DNA of 64,000 nt from Helicoverpa zea (GCF_022581195.2 NC_061455.1:5390120-5454119); one strand, 5' to 3'; shown: positions 35,501-49,771, counted from the first letter of the stretch. A program made the numbers and translations. Notes: generated from the sequence alone by a model not told the origin.

Positions 35501-38236
35501 TTTTATAACTTGAATAGTATTTTTAATAGAATGAAGATATTAAATTTTGTCTCTCATACTGTTGAATTTTGTCGTAAACTTTGAGACTACATTTTACGGA
35601 GAAACTTCATGACATTGGCAAAACTTAACGATGAAGTTTCAGGTTAAAGCCTTTAGCGTTCTATATTTGAAGCATGAAAATCGACTTTCAAATTCAAGTA
35701 CATTCGATTCAAATAAGCGCACTATTCAGATTGTTTTAAAGATTAAATCCAGTTTGAGAATTGCCCTGTGAAATGTAATTCAGCGACAACTTTTATGTAA
35801 TGCAATAAAAAACGCGTTTCCGACTGCCGGTGTCACATTAATGTAAAGACCACTTGGCACAATTTTTTCCCAAGTTTGAAAATATTTTATCTCCACACGA
35901 ATAATAAATCCCGACATTAAAATCAACGTCAGCATGGCTAACCTGATTCTTCATTTAAAATGTAACCTTTTTAACTCGTCTGCTTCAGACCGTTCTTATT
36001 TACTCTGATTTGTGAACGTTGAGGAATAATTTTAGTTAAATAGGAAGATAAAAACTGCACTTTATATTCGCTTTTCATGCAAAATATTTACTGCAGTAAC
36101 GAAGAGAAAAGAGGACAAAAACTAGTGTTGAACACAAAGTAAGGCGACCAAATGTCATGTTGTTTGAACTATACTCGGCCATTTTGCTTTTGTTTAAGTT
36201 GGTGCAGACAAAAAGGTCTCAAAACTTTTGCGTCTTTTAGTTTTTCAACTTCCTGTTTCTAGAAGACGCGACTTTTCTGCTAAGAAAGGAAACACTTCTT
36301 TACTTAAATAACTTAAGTAAGTTAAGAATACTGCTGTGAATTTTAATATTTTTAAGTTTTTCATTTTGAGAGTGCCGAACGGGCTTTTTGGACGGAAATT
36401 TTATTTTTTACTTAGAGTATAACAGTTTGAGCTTAAAACTCAATCCACAAACTCAACCGGATTATTTATTCGTTTAGTTTGTTTAGTACCGTAATATGAG
36501 TCGGTAGACAAAATTGTTTTAAACTAAGGTGAATGTTCTTCGTAAAAAAAAACACAAAATAAATGCATTCCTTTAAGGGGACAGAATATTATGTCACATC
36601 TATCTTTAACATAACTCTGTATTCTATGTAAATATTGAGCTTAGTGAAGGAAACTTGTTTGTACATTATTGTACCAGTCGCGAAGTGAGGGAACTTGCAC
36701 AACACCTACTTATTGTAAAGAAACGTCCGTCGTCTAGGATGAGGTCCAACACTTTTCTTTTTTCTAAGGTATACGAATGTTTGTTTACTTGCTATTCCAG
36801 CAAAAATACTTTTTAATCTGACATTTATTGATGCAACTCAAATTATATTTCAAGTCAGAATAACTATCACCACTTTGAGTTAAAGAAACTATTACCTACA
36901 TAAATTAGGAACAAACTATGTTTTAACTTTCGTACTTTATCACTTACCACGTTATAAGAAATCCCTGAAAAGCCCAATGAAAACTGTGCCCAATGAAACC
37001 CCAAATGTTACTACTTTTCTAGTTCCAAACTTCGTGGCGTAATATAAATCTTTCCTTACCACTTCCAACCTGTTAACTACCCAATAAATAATTTTTAGAA
37101 TTTCATTTTCAGAAATGAAATAAAATGTTGAGATTATAAAACAATCCCTCATTAAGGCTTACAACGGATAATCCTGTGTTAATGATTTAAAAATGGACAT
37201 TTCCTTACAGGTACATACTTACAGATATTTTATGTGATCCTCTTTTGCAGAATACCAGAAATAGATCTATGAAAGGTATAGAGCCACACATTTCTGAACA
37301 GTTTCCTCATTGTGATTCACGCCGTAGTTCGAAGTACTCATTTCGGGATATGAGACATTCAATCACAAAATGGATTGACCTCTCAATGTATTGACACCAA
37401 TCAAAATGAACAAAATGTTCTGTCTGGCTTAAATGCATCCCAAAAGGCAGAAATAATAATATTTCTTGACCTATTCCAGTTTTGTTCAACGCTAAACGGT
37501 GCGAACTAAATGGATTTCAAATATGCATGACTTGGATTTCAGACTTCGCAACTAATTGTCCGATTTTCAAGAGGCTTTCTGGGTTGAATGCCCGTCTTTA
37601 TCCGACCATAGAGCTAAGAGATACGAGCTTTGTTGCAAGTCAGCCTTGACCAATATAGACCAGTTATACGGTATTTACAGTGTTTCCGTAATTATAAATG
37701 GAACAGTTTAACACAAATACGTAGATAGTAAAAGAATTTAACTGAGCTTGCCGCTGACTCATTTAACTCGCTTGCGCTTACAGAGTATGAAAAGATCCTT
37801 TTCATTCGGTCGTCAAAGATCCAAATGCACGATTTGCTTGCTCCAGTCTAAAAAACTAAAGAAAACATCCAGGTCGTGGTTCCCTTGTATCCCACAAGTG
37901 TCTTGTTATTTTTGCATGCAAGTATGTGTACATGTAGGCAGTACGTAAGTGAAGAGCTGTCAGCCGCGGTGCTAACAAGCACTAGTGTTGAATTCTAAAA
38001 CATCATTGTGAAGTAAAATATGAGCAGTATTTTCAACATAAAAACGGATATTACATTGCATTCTTTCCCCTCTGTCCGTGTTTTCATGGTTTGTTCTGAC
38101 CATGCGCTTTGTCTATTGTGCTATTTGTTTTAGAATTTTCAAAGGGTTTTTATTCAAACGTTGCTTTATAGATTGAAGGGTAAATAAAACTAGAAAAACT
38201 TACTGCTTACTGCTTACTTGCTGCTATTTGGAAACG

Positions 38237-38258
38237 CAAAGAACTTTAAAGTTCTTTG
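38237..38258. repeat. 22-bp perfect palindrome
   Basis: Bases 38237-38258 read caaagaacttt and its exact reverse complement. No surrounding element was identified; it could be chance or a small cruciform. Confidence 0.4.
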
Positions 38259-40447
38259 TCATAACTAATTTTAAGCTGACCAACTAAACATTACAAACAA
38301 TTTAAATTAAAAATTCCCGTATCCAGAAGGCACTATGTGTACAATTTGGAAAAAAGCCGAGAGTCTTTTGCGTAAACATAATCTGTTTTATACAGTAGGT
38401 AAACTGGAACGATGGCGTATACGGCCTTAAACCGTTCCTAAAACCAACAAGTCGTTGTTTGCATAACCTATAGCTGATGGTGGCTTCATGGAATGGGTTC
38501 CAAGGTTCATACAAACTTATCGAGGTCAGGAGCCTCGTTGGAACCCGCCTTGCTCATATACTGGCGTAAAATACTCAACTGTGCCATTTTCCTACGGCTT
38601 ATTGTCCAACTTTTTGGGCTTATAAAGGTGTGTTCAATGTGCTCATACGTGTAACTTTATCAATACTTACCTACGATTGGATTATGTATATGTTTGCGTG
38701 GGTGTACCATGGTAGCAATAACTTCATTACTGCTTATGAAGGGTAGGTGTTTCGGATTGCTATTCTCAATACTGTGGTTTGCAATCCAATGCTTTAGACA
38801 CTATACATACATGTTGTTGGTGTTTGCTTGACAAAATGTTGAATTGACACATGCTATTTTAAATACTGATGCTTAGAATTGAAAATATTGTGAGTGTGAG
38901 GCTTACATCCTAAATTTTATTTCTCGGAACAGGTCGACTGTTATCCAGTTTTTCAACAAAAATTCTGCGTAACTGTTGAAGTAGGGATTTCTGCACAACG
39001 GGGATTACCTACGCTTAGGTACGGGTTGAGTAGGTACTTACAGATACTAGAAAATACAGAATGTGTTCATACTAAGAATCGATTGGCTAACCTTTTGATA
39101 AAGTGTAAACTTTCGAATTGATAACATTGTCCTTTTGGGAATCCGCTTAAAAATGCGCGGCACAATATTTTTTTTATCTATCATATTATATATATTTTTG
39201 GTCAATTGTTCACTTACCTTCACTGTCCATATAATGTAAGGTATAACTCGATCTCAACTGTATAAATATTTATCAATATCATTTATAGGTAGGTATGTTT
39301 GTCAACTTTAAACCAAATTGTACGAACACAGACTAATTAGGAACCTCAAATTAACATAGACTGCTTACAGGTTCAATCTTATACCAATATTGTTATTCAA
39401 TTATAACTGAAATGTATCTTATTTCCGTCACACCATTAATTTCAATATTTACATCTATTAATTGATCTACCGTTTGTAGTTCATAGCGAAACCATAAAGA
39501 AACATTGCCTATTTTTTTTTCTTCGATCTAATATTTAATTACATAAGACATTAATTAAGTTTACTTATTAATGAAGAGGAAAATAAGTATTTCAACAGTA
39601 TTTACTTCAAGCGATATTTTCCTGTCTGCGGAAATTTCCCTATATTTGATTAATAAGTACCTTCTTTGGTGTTTAGCAAGTGAATGGGTCAATTGATAAC
39701 AAATTATTACCACTTATATTGGAATTGAGTTCAATCGTCACTATTTTTTTTCTACAAATTTTCTATAACAACAAAACTAAAACTGAGAAAAGAATGGCTG
39801 CCTATTTCACCTATTTCAAATTCATTCCCAGTTTCATTCCGTCGCGGCAATAAGAAGAAATAATGTGAATTCAACCCGTACATTCTAGCAGCTGAATACT
39901 TACCTATAGGTACAATAGGTACGTACCTATCTAGATAAGTATTGGCAACGGACTAATGTTTTATCGGAACGGATTCAGATTTGTTCTTTCAGATGAAATT
40001 GTCCCCTCAGGTCTATTCCTAGGTATTCTCAAGTTGGTACAGAAATAAGGGTCGTTATCTTGTTAAGTGACTTTCCTAGAAATCGAACTTAGCTTTCAAT
40101 AAGACTAGTTTTGAGTTTGTTATCGGACTTTCGCAAGTCTGTCTAGGCTATGTAACACGCAAATCTTTTATATGTTTTTTGTACCTATAATTCCTTTTTA
40201 GGGAATATGTTGGTTTTCTAGGAATTTGGAACTTGACAGTTACTTTTACAAAAGTAAATGTGTTTCTCAAAAGTCTACTTAAACTTATTTGTTGGAGGTT
40301 CCATTCCTAAGAACCAAATATAAAACTCGATAATATTCACGATGAAGTGTGAATTAATGTTGTAAATGTAACCAAGTTTAGTTATCAGTAAATTAAGTAA
40401 AAATTTTAGATTTCTATAATCAATAAGTTCAAGAAGAGGCTAGCTAA

Positions 40448-41051
40448 TCCAAACTAATATTATAAATGCGAAAGTAACTCTGTCTGTCTGTCTGTCTTTC
40501 TGTCTGTCTGTCTGTCTTTTCTTCACGCCTAAACTACTGAACCGATTTGTGTGAAATTTGGTACAGACATAGTTTGAAACTTGAGAAAGGACATAGGATA
40601 GTTTTTATTACAAAAAATAAAAATAAAAAATAAAAGTTATTACGGACATACAGTGCCATCTATTGGTCAAATGTCGAGCTGTTCCTATGCTCCGTAGATA
40701 GATGGCGTTAATCGCGCAATGGTGTCATTACACGTGTTTGGTTATTGTTTTAATTCATCGGAAAATCCATCAGCAAAATGTAAACGGGCAAAACTACCCA
40801 TGCTAAAAATGCGATAATAACTCTGTCTATCTGTCTTCCCGTCACGCCTAAACTACTGAACCGATTTGGATGAAATTTGGTACAGACATAGTTTGGAACT
40901 CGAGAAAGGACATAGGATAGTTTTTATCCCAAAAATCCTGCGGGAGCGGGAACTTCTCAAAAATCCCGCGAGATCGGGAACTATGTGGGTAAAACCAAAA
41001 ATCTGCCGGAAGTCACTATTCCACGCGAACGAAGTCGCGGGCAAAAGCTAG
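40448..41051 (+). mobile_element. Composite non-autonomous Helitron with (TCTG)n
   Basis: It begins TCCAAACTAATATTATAAAT and ends in ...gggcaaaagCTAG. The left neighbour is A and the right neighbour is T, as expected for Helitron insertion between A and T. A short hairpin (cgcga/tcgcg, 41024-41039) lies 8 bp before the CTAG end. A (TCTG)n microsatellite sits at about 40482-40522. The head is present twice: the block tctgtc...cacgcctaaactactgaa occurs near 40493-40551 and again near 40824-40862, so one copy is nested in, or was duplicated within, the other. There is no Rep/helicase gene. The open frames 40853-41044 (minus) and 40866-41051 (plus) are element sequence. Confidence 0.88.
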
Positions 41052-41955
41052 TACTAAATAAAGCACGTTAGATAGAAACGACAAACTTAGAGACGAGAAA
41101 CATAAACAAACGAAGACGCAAAAGAACAGGCACTTTCAAAACAGTCAATGTTGTCAACAATAGTCTTCCTACTCAAATTTAGAACAAATCGAATATTAAC
41201 AAAGATATTACTTACCCTCGTTAAAAACATCGACGTCAAGGGAATTCTTCCGAATGTGATAAAATGTGCTTGTTCATCTGCACACCCCTTTCTAAAGGAC
41301 GCTGACGAGAGCTATTCCCAGGCGGCATCAATATGTAAGGACTGAGAACTCAATACGAGCCAAAACAATCATGTTTTGAATACGTCAGAACATATATACG
41401 CTTACCTACATCCTACATAATATGTAGGTGCGTACGGGGGGGCATATTTTTAATGATCTGGGGAAGTTGTAACAAAAACTCAGCCTTAGCAATTATGTGT
41501 ATGTGAGGATTATTATCTTTTGTGGGTTTTCCTATTTCAATCTTTTTATCTCCGTCTTTATTCTGTGAATTAAAAAATCTGAAACTTTAGCTCAAGTTTA
41601 TTACGTAAGTTTCCAAACAAAAGCTTGCATTAAGATATAGAAAAAAAGCATAAATTAATTTCACACTTGACACTGAAATCAAAACAAATGTAAGTCAAGG
41701 CTGTTCCCCAAATGGTGTCAGCAGATAAAACAAATGAATCACGGGCGGACATTAATTTCAATTGCTTCAACACTATCGCATAGAAAGACATTCTGGTTAT
41801 TTGCCAAACGGGAATGGCCTTGCCAAATATCGCATGATCGTATCAATTGGGACGTTAGGAAAGACTCGCGGCTGTGAATCGATTTGAAAATATTTGAACG
41901 ATTCTCTGCCATAGCGCTCTACTCTGCGTACCTAAATTTTTTTAGCAACTAATGA
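41052..41955. other. Noncoding stretch
   Basis: No gene recognised. The 65-codon frame at 41148-41345 shows no family signature. A small hairpin with acctaca arms lies near 41404-41430. Confidence 0.45.
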
Positions 41956-42223
41956 GATTGATTTCTTTTTCATTTCACTTGAACATCTTTGACAGTCGTT
42001 AGTGGTAGTCAAAAGCCAGTCAATCTGATAACCAGTCTTACCATACCCCTATGGGGGGTCATACCATATTGAGTTGTTCGGATAACTAGTTTGAGGTGGA
42101 CAGTTAGGCAGTCGCTCCTTGCAAAACATTGTTGCTCAGATGCATCTGGTTAGACTGGAAGCCGACCGCAAGGTACCTAGTTGTGAAAAGACTAGGCAGA
42201 TGATGATGTGATTGATTTCTTTT
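41956..42223 (+). mobile_element. 5'-truncated SINE with 14-bp target duplications
   Basis: The SINE body 41970-42209 matches the 3' part of the element at 11812 (gaacatctttgacagtcgtt, aaccagtcttacca, ggcagtcgctccttgcaaaa, ctggttagactggaagccga, ending actaggcagatgatgatgt). The direct repeat gattgatttctttt occurs at 41956-41969 and 42210-42223. The tRNA-like head is absent, so it was truncated when it inserted. Confidence 0.88.
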
Positions 42224-45200
42224 ACTGCTTAGGTACATTTGTTAAATGTAAGGAAATAATATTACCAACCAATTATTTCAATGACACAATTTATCAGGCA
42301 TGTCACATATAAACATGACTATTACACCCACAACGCATACTTTGCTCAAGATATGAAATTGCAAAAAGTCTTTATATCGGCACTTCACTTCACATTTATA
42401 TGAAAAATTCCTACCAAGGGAAATGGATGCTTGAAATTAATAACGTCTTTTTTTAATAAAACGTACGTATGTATTGCTAAGTAAAGAGTTCACGTACGTC
42501 GTAAGTAATAGAACAAAGCTTCTAGTAATGAAAACAAGTGTGTTGAATGTTAAAGTACCTTCTTTTGTTCTAGAAAGATCTCTAGAGAGAAGTTTGATTG
42601 TCACAGACACTATTGCGCAAATAAGTTAAATCTTGGAGCTATTAAAGACAGTATTCTGTTAATTTCTGTTGAATAGATGTAACAGGTCTTCAGTATATTT
42701 TTCTTACGCTATTGTTAATACCTATAACCTTGAGCTTATCGGTTAGATGAAAAATCATCGCTGAAAGAATCGATAACTGTCATGTTTTTCCCCCGAAATC
42801 GTTAAGTAAGCATGATAGACAAATAATACTTTGCTTTGGTGACTATTTTTAAATTTTTAATTAAATCAAAATATACTGAAATTACAGATTCTCAGCAAAA
42901 GTTAGGACTGTTTTATTCTCCTTGATTATAAAGAAGCTTTTGATTTACAATCGTTTTTCTATTTTCAGCCGGTTTTTTATTTCCATGTATTGAGTCCCAC
43001 GTGCTTTGAGACAGTACACGGAAACGGAATCAATTAACCCAGTTACTTAGCAGAATTTCAGAAATTTATTTTTGAACATGACACACAAATTTATTTTTCG
43101 TAATATATAAGCAATTTTAAATTATACGAAAAACATGTTGAGAAATAAATTTTTTTTTGGAGAATCTCAGATTTTCATATTTAAATTGTTTTTTTTTTTT
43201 TAATAAAGAGCAAACGCTAAGAGATTATGAAATATATAACAGTAATATTTCTAAGTCGACACTAATCAAATCTTTATTTGAAACAAAGTGAACGACAAAT
43301 GAAAAATTTAAAAGAGTTTATTACCAAAATGTTTACCGACTGTTTTTATACAGTAATTTGTACGAACTTAAATATACGAAACACGCTATAAAAATATTAT
43401 TTTACGACAAAAGTGCCTTTATTAATTTACTGACTGTTGATGAAATAATGTTCAACTTCTTAAGTGCTACAATCCGGAGAATTCACGTATTTTATTCAGT
43501 AATTTCATTTTGGCGAACAGTTTACAAAATAATAATATAATCTTCATTAAAAATAATCGAGAGAAGTAAATTGCAAATAAATTAATGATTATAATAACAA
43601 CCATTAATTAAAGCAATGACCTCGCTATAGTATTTATCTGGGAATTTTCCTTAACATTGTGTCGTTCCTTTTTTCATAAACATATTTACCATTATTTTCA
43701 ATAGAAAAAACCTATATCGCCAAAGTCATTAAACCAAATTCTACATAGTCATAAAATAATATATGAAGAAGTTAGTAATAATAGACATCTAAAAAGATCT
43801 GAAAATTACTTAAACTACTTACGTAATATTATTTCGCAAAGAACTAGTTCCTACAACTCAGATTCTAAATAAGGACAATGAACTAAAAATACAGGAATAT
43901 CAGCGCAAAAAATCCTGTTACAAAAATACCAAAATGGCGCTGGGATGTGTCGTCACGGGCCAGCGATCACGTTTCATATTAGCGTCATTCATAATGACTG
44001 CTTACATTAATGCATTCACATGATTCCGTCTTCCAATTACCTACGTCATAACCAGCGATGGATTTGGCCGTGGGAAAATTGTAGAAGTGCATTTTTTTAA
44101 ACATTGGAAGCATGTTTGTTTTAGTAATATTCGTTATAAAATCGACTTGGTTTTAAATCTTATTTTTATAAGGGTATTTTACTTTCTCATCTATAGCAAA
44201 TCATACGTGATGATTTAAAACAAAATGTTTTTTCAGCGTTTTACCTAGTTACATATGCGGCGTGATCTTATCGATCGCGTTTATAATATACCTTGAAGTA
44301 TTCATATTCATATTATTTATTATCGTGTAAGTAACGTGCCTAACAAATTAAATATAATCAGGTAAACTTTTTAATGCAAAATATAGCAATACATAAAACC
44401 CAATTTATTACTATGGGCCCGGCTTAAAAACTAACATACCTACACCAGTTATGTGAACTTTAGGATTGTCAGAAACGAAATTGAACGGCACTTGTCGCGT
44501 CTCGCATGAACTATCGATCCGTTGAGGACATATCGAGCGTCGAACATCCCTGCAGTGACTGACAGTTCATATCGAGCTAGTGATGGCACGTGTTATATCA
44601 TATGTACAGTACATGTAGGCACGTGTTTAGAGGATATATATTGGTGTATAAGAAAGTTGAGTTTCTGTAGGATTTTGGAACTATGTAGGTGAATAGGTAA
44701 AGTTAAAAAAATAATAAGTAATAACTTAAAAATAAACAAAGAATAATTCAAGCCGAACATCTGATTATATCAAACATTGAAACTGTGGTGTCAAACTATA
44801 TGATAAACTGGTATGAAACAATATCGCTTAAATCATGAAAAACATAGCGTGAAAGAAAAACAATCTTTCAGAGAGTAAATGTAGCAATAATAACTCTTTG
44901 TTTGGACGAAAGCTGAGAGATTGAATCTCGGTTATTTGGATTGCTAAGGCTCGGCTTTCCGTCAAATACTGAAGAGGTTGGATTAACTTCACACACTACT
45001 ATGTATATGAAATCGAAAATGGAGCTATCTTTTTGGTATGTTTTTATGTTGTATTGCATTCAGCTGATGTCTTAAAATATACTACAATTTAAACAACTGA
45101 GGGAAGGTTTCGTTTAAAAACCATTAACATTTTACAATCTGTTGGCATATCTCGAGAAAAAATTCAGCTGTAGCTTTGAATCTATATTTCCCAGAATTTA

Positions 45201-47945
45201 TAAACTTGTTCAAATCCACGCAATACAAAGCACCCTTCCGAACGGATGGTCACATAAAAATAAGAAGCTGAGCTCATCTCGCCGAAATCCTGGACCTTCT
45301 ACGCACACAATGGAGCACGATCACACTTCAGCAATAACTCATCCTCTAATAAACATTCACAGCCACGCGTGACAGATTTACCTACATTTACCAATATTCA
45401 CCAACACTCACCAACACTCGCCAACTTTCACCCAACATTTTCTCCAAGAAACATTGGTCACCAAACGTTGGACCATCCCTGGCCCAACATCTGGATCTTA
45501 CATCTGACAAAGGCACGTGCCCGAATTTTGAAAGCCAATAGATAAAAGCCGTAAATCTCGGCACATAGATATATATTTTCTTTTCATATTTTCTGTCCCT
45601 ATTTCTCACTTGGAGAATACTGTTTTTGAAATAAGTTCGAAGTTATGAACTTTTTTATTTTATTGTATGAAGGAGATTGTTGTATTTTATTTCAACTGGT
45701 GGATTTTAGGATATATCTTTAGACTTCTATAAAAAAAGATAAAAATAGCAGTAATTGAAAGGAGAAGATGGGTTCTGAATACTTCAATCCGAACACTTTA
45801 CTTAACAATGCAATATAAGTTCTTTTAACGTGAGCGAAAACTGAAGGTCGTAATTATTTATTACTAAGGGTTGTTCACTCAACTACAAAAGGAAATCAGC
45901 ATTGTTGGAACAACTGAAGTTCAAACAACAGAACATAATGTCAAAGTTCTGTGTTTAACTACATTACAGCCACAGTATGTAAAAGGTACGTTTGACATTA
46001 ATATCAAATACTGTTCGAAACTCACGTGACATATTGCTATTTTGTGCGGTTCGTTTGTCTGTCCGTCGTCAGGGAAAATTAACCAAGTAGCAAGCTGTCA
46101 CGTTGACAGTTAATAAGTGTGTAAATTACTTAGTAGTTTCGGGGGATCCGACCAGTGTTGTCGGGACAACTATGTTCTATTTGATCAATTTGCAGAGCAA
46201 ATTGCTATCGGCGGGTAGTTACGTACAGTGTAATAGATTGCTCAGTTTCAAACGATGATGACAACACATTTCGATTTTGTTTTTTCAAAAAATACTCTGA
46301 TTTAATTTAACAGATTATAACCCTGCAAAGTAATCCCATCTCGTTTAATACCCAAAAATTAAGTAGAGTTGTCTAAGCGTATTAACTCGCTTTACACTAA
46401 GGATTACCCTCGTACTATAATATTAATGATCAAGCTCCACTTAAAATATTAAAATCATCAGTGGTGGCCCATTTTTGTCTCGAACAAAATTACCCGAGCT
46501 TTTGAGTTTCACTAATAAGGTCGTATATAAAGCGTACACTGACTACAATGTACCACTTTCAGCTGAGCTGTAGAATCATACGGAATATTTCATGATGACT
46601 AATTGGCTAATAGGACGTTATTCACTGGTGTTTGTCTGTGCGCTTGAATATAAATTTGCTTCAGTACCGCAGCCAATTTTCGTGTAAATTAGGCTAAAAT
46701 TTTGCACTCGGAACGGTGAGGCGTAATAAATTATTTTCGTACGTCTCCTACATATTTCTGTACTGAGATACTTTAATCCGTGAGGTTTTTCCCTAAACTT
46801 CTATTGTTGGGTAAACTTTGCTTTTCGCTGAAAATTACATTTATTTCGTGTTACACAGTGAATGCTGTGATCTCAGATTTCAGGAATCTTACGTGACTTG
46901 GAGTGAGCGTGCTCTGCTTAGCTCTTTAACTAACGTAGTGCATCAATCAGAAGTGAGTAGTATTACCGGGGTACCTGCGTCAGGGTATTAATAACGTACT
47001 CACTCACACTAGCTCAGCTCGTCATAGCACACATGAGATAAGGCGCTCTCTAGAGACCCTTGCATCTTTCTGGGATAAAATTACTGCACGATATTTTGGT
47101 GGAGAAATGTTTATATAAATCCAACCCGTTCAGCTATTTCACTTCTATTAATAGGTAGTTATTTACTATTTTGAACTACATAATTTTGTTTAAATAAATA
47201 GTTCTCAAAAATGGCTACGAAACGTAGCGCGTAGCTTCGTAGTATCGTAGCAAAGATTGAGAATTATTGAATGAAAACCTCCTCGCATAAAGTTACGTTT
47301 TCCGTAGGATTATCGCTCTGTTTCGGAATACGCTGTAACTCAGCTCGCTGAAGCCCAATAAGACGCCGTTAATAAATCATCTTGACAGGTATTACTTCGC
47401 ACCTTGAGCGTGGCCGTAATTACATCAGACCTACTCCAATATTCAAAATAAACAGATCTCGTAATGAAGATGATTCGAGCTTTGCTACGTAGGAACTATT
47501 CGGTTTTATTTGAGCTTTGGATTAGTATGGAGTATTACGTCTCATGATATACAACACCAACATGACGTCAATCATCAATTGAAGTCTAGAATAGCTCTTG
47601 ATTACTAAATGTATAGAACTTTATATTTTAACACTGTTACGATTTTAGAAACATTATGTGATAAGATTGTTGTTTTTTTAATAAGTCTAATAACATTTTT
47701 AAATATATATTTTCGTAACTGGAACAGAGTATATGTACATTAACGGATAATTGCTCTTGATTACATATTCAATTAGTGTACATTGTGATACTAAAAGGAC
47801 TTGGACAAAACGTGAGTCAGAATAACATGACTAAATTATACATATGTCTCGCCGTAATTAGTAAAAATGAGTTTAATAATTATGAGTAGGTCACATTGTA
47901 TTCATGTAATTAGCTTATAGCTAATCTATTTATATCCTTGACGAA
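42224..47945. other. Long noncoding stretch
   Basis: About 5.7 kb of AT-rich DNA with no recognised exon or RNA gene. A degenerate short tandem run based on caccaacactc occurs at 45393-45430. Small GC-richer patches near 46920-47060 show no element structure. Confidence 0.5.
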
Positions 47946-48715
47946 GGTATTATAGGTTTTTGAGGAGTGGCTCGGGAGGAGTCATGGCGCCCTCACGTAC
48001 CGCATGACGCAGGTCCTCACCGAACACGGTTGTTTCGGGAGGTACCTGCATCGAATCGGTCGTGAGGAGGCGCCCGGGTGTCACCACTGTACGGACAGCC
48101 CCGAGGACACGGTGGACCACACAGTCCAGGAGTGCCCTGCGTGGCAGGGGCACCGCCGGGTCCTCGTCGAGGCTTTGGGCGACGGCGACCTCTCGCGTCC
48201 GGCCCTGGTTCAGGCCATGGTTCGGGGCGAGAGGGAATGGGATGCCGTCGCCTCCTTCTGCGAAGCGGTCATGCTCGAGAAGGAGGAGGCGGAACGCCAG
48301 AGAGTACGCACCTCTCATCCCGGCCGCCGCGCTGGACCAGGTAGACACCATGGGCGCCGGGCGTCGCGTGATGACTCCCGGCCACCGTAGGCATGGGTCT
48401 GTGGGCGGTGAGTTCGGGTGGCTCATCGTCCCTCTGTCTGATTAGACGACAGACCCGTGTCGACGGCGCGCGTTGTTCCACGCGCTCCTCAAAGAGATGT
48501 CAGCAACCCCAGCGGGGCCCAGCAGGGCCAAGGCCTGCCGGGGCTGCGGGTTGTTCGAAAGAGATACCGCGGCCCTGGTACATAAACGGCCTATGACGGA
48601 ACACGACGGTTTTTATTCAGTAAGAGTCTGACACTCCCTCACTGCTGCTAACCCACAGCGGGAGGGGTCATTTGATGATTTTTGACGTCGGAAAAAAAAA
48701 AGGGTATTATAGGTT
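47946..48715 (+). mobile_element. Young 5'-truncated R1-like LINE with 13-bp target duplications
   Basis: The element 47959-48702 is flanked by the direct repeat ggtattataggtt (47946-47958 and 48703-48715) and ends in an A run (48692-48701), which is direct evidence of target-primed insertion. It carries the last part of the second open reading frame, then a GC-rich 3' UTR of about 300 bp. The GC content contrasts sharply with the AT-rich surroundings. It lacks the endonuclease and reverse transcriptase domains and cannot move on its own. Confidence 0.92.
47959..48390 (+). pseudogene. C-terminal end of an R1-clade LINE ORF2 protein
   Basis: The frame is open from the insertion junction through EEWLGRSHGALTYRMTQVLT, then a zinc-knuckle-like CHHC...H...C (C-x2-C-x9-H-x4-C, about 48080-48136), an ECPAWQGHR segment, and an acidic-basic region ending in a proline-rich tail at the stop 48388-48390. 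This C-terminal arrangement is usual for R1-clade LINEs such as R1, TRAS and SART of silkmoth. Strong GC bias opens other long frames on both strands (47950-48426 minus, 48062-48445 plus); those are composition artefacts. No stop interrupts the true frame. Confidence 0.85.
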
Positions 48716-49771
48716 ATTTTAAGGACATTACCTTAGCACAATTTTCTTTCTATATGAAATCAGCGTATACACATTTCATTTAAACTGTGTTATCTTCAGG
48801 CTATATTTTACGATGGTGACAACGAGAGCAGAGGTAGGCAAATCATAAAAAAGACCCGCCAAAAAATCTTACAAAGTACACAATACATAACATACATAAG
48901 TAAGGGGTTTTCTACATATGTTTCCTATACACTTACCTGCCACGGAACTTAATACGGTCGGTAAGCTTTTCTGCAAACCCCAGGTATCGACCAAATATCA
49001 ATTTTTGAAGCTTCACCGCACACTTCATATGAAAAGGTTCTTCAGTGTTGAGACATCGCGATTATGAACCAACCTTTTTTAAAGTGAGCTACTTAATGAG
49101 TTCTGTGAAGGACCTAGGCTCTCGACTTAAGTGAAAATGGGAGACGATATTGTAGGGTAATTTTCTTCGAGATAATTTAAACTGATGTTTTAGACTAGCT
49201 CGTTTGTCTAATAGCTAGGGCTAATGGATAGTTTAAAATCCTGGAATCGAAACCTATAAAAGCTATCGTAATTAAACGATCCTAGTTTTCCGATTTAAGT
49301 AACCCCTAATAAGGTGAAAAGCATTTAGCTGTTATTTTGTGCCAAACATTCAACGAACTATCCAAGAAGTAGTTCTAAGTTCTGCGAAACTGACACAACG
49401 GTTTCAATATCGTGATGAATCATAAATTAGATTCACGGTCCGAAGAAAGGTTAATTAACAATTCATATAGATTTTCACTCCTTCTCACTAACTGTGAAAA
49501 TTAGATAAACTATTTATGCTAAAGTATATTAATCGTACCTTTTCATCGTATTCAATTGACTGTTTGGAAATAATGTTATTTACGGTACAATTAACTTTTT
49601 GATCGCGGTGGTGTTCGTAAAGTAATATGATTGGATTAAAATCGGATTGTGTTTACATCATTTGGTTTATTTTAAACAAATTATTATCTTATACAAAAGT
49701 GTAGAGTAACATAATTGATTACAAAACAAAGTCCTACAACGCGTTTGTCTTCCCGTTCCCAATCATACTGA
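48716..49771. other. Noncoding stretch
   Basis: About 1 kb, AT-rich, no recognised gene or element. Confidence 0.5.

Larger units (their letters stand above)
25839..40447. other. Long noncoding stretch
   Basis: About 14.6 kb with no gene I can support. Landmarks inside are a GC-rich patch (28320-28470), a degenerate inverted repeat (29741-29892), a LINE-type tail (near 32538-32575) and a 22-bp perfect palindrome (38237-38258). Open frames up to 100 codons (for example 26733-27035 minus, 31278-31600 plus, 34335-34622 minus) lack domains, and their splice context is not convincing. Confidence 0.5.

Noticed and set aside
40853..41051. Open frames on both strands at the end of the Helitron
   Set aside because: The same peptide opening (MPATSFAWNSD) recurs at 63442 on the minus strand because both are Helitron 3' ends.
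45390..45490. Runs of caccaacactc resembling a short-spacer array
   Set aside because: Too few, too degenerate, no spacers; a simple tandem drift and not a CRISPR array.
47950..48445. Long open frames in other frames and on the minus strand of the R1-like LINE
   Set aside because: High GC content removes stop codons in several frames; only the frame with the Cys/His motif makes sense.
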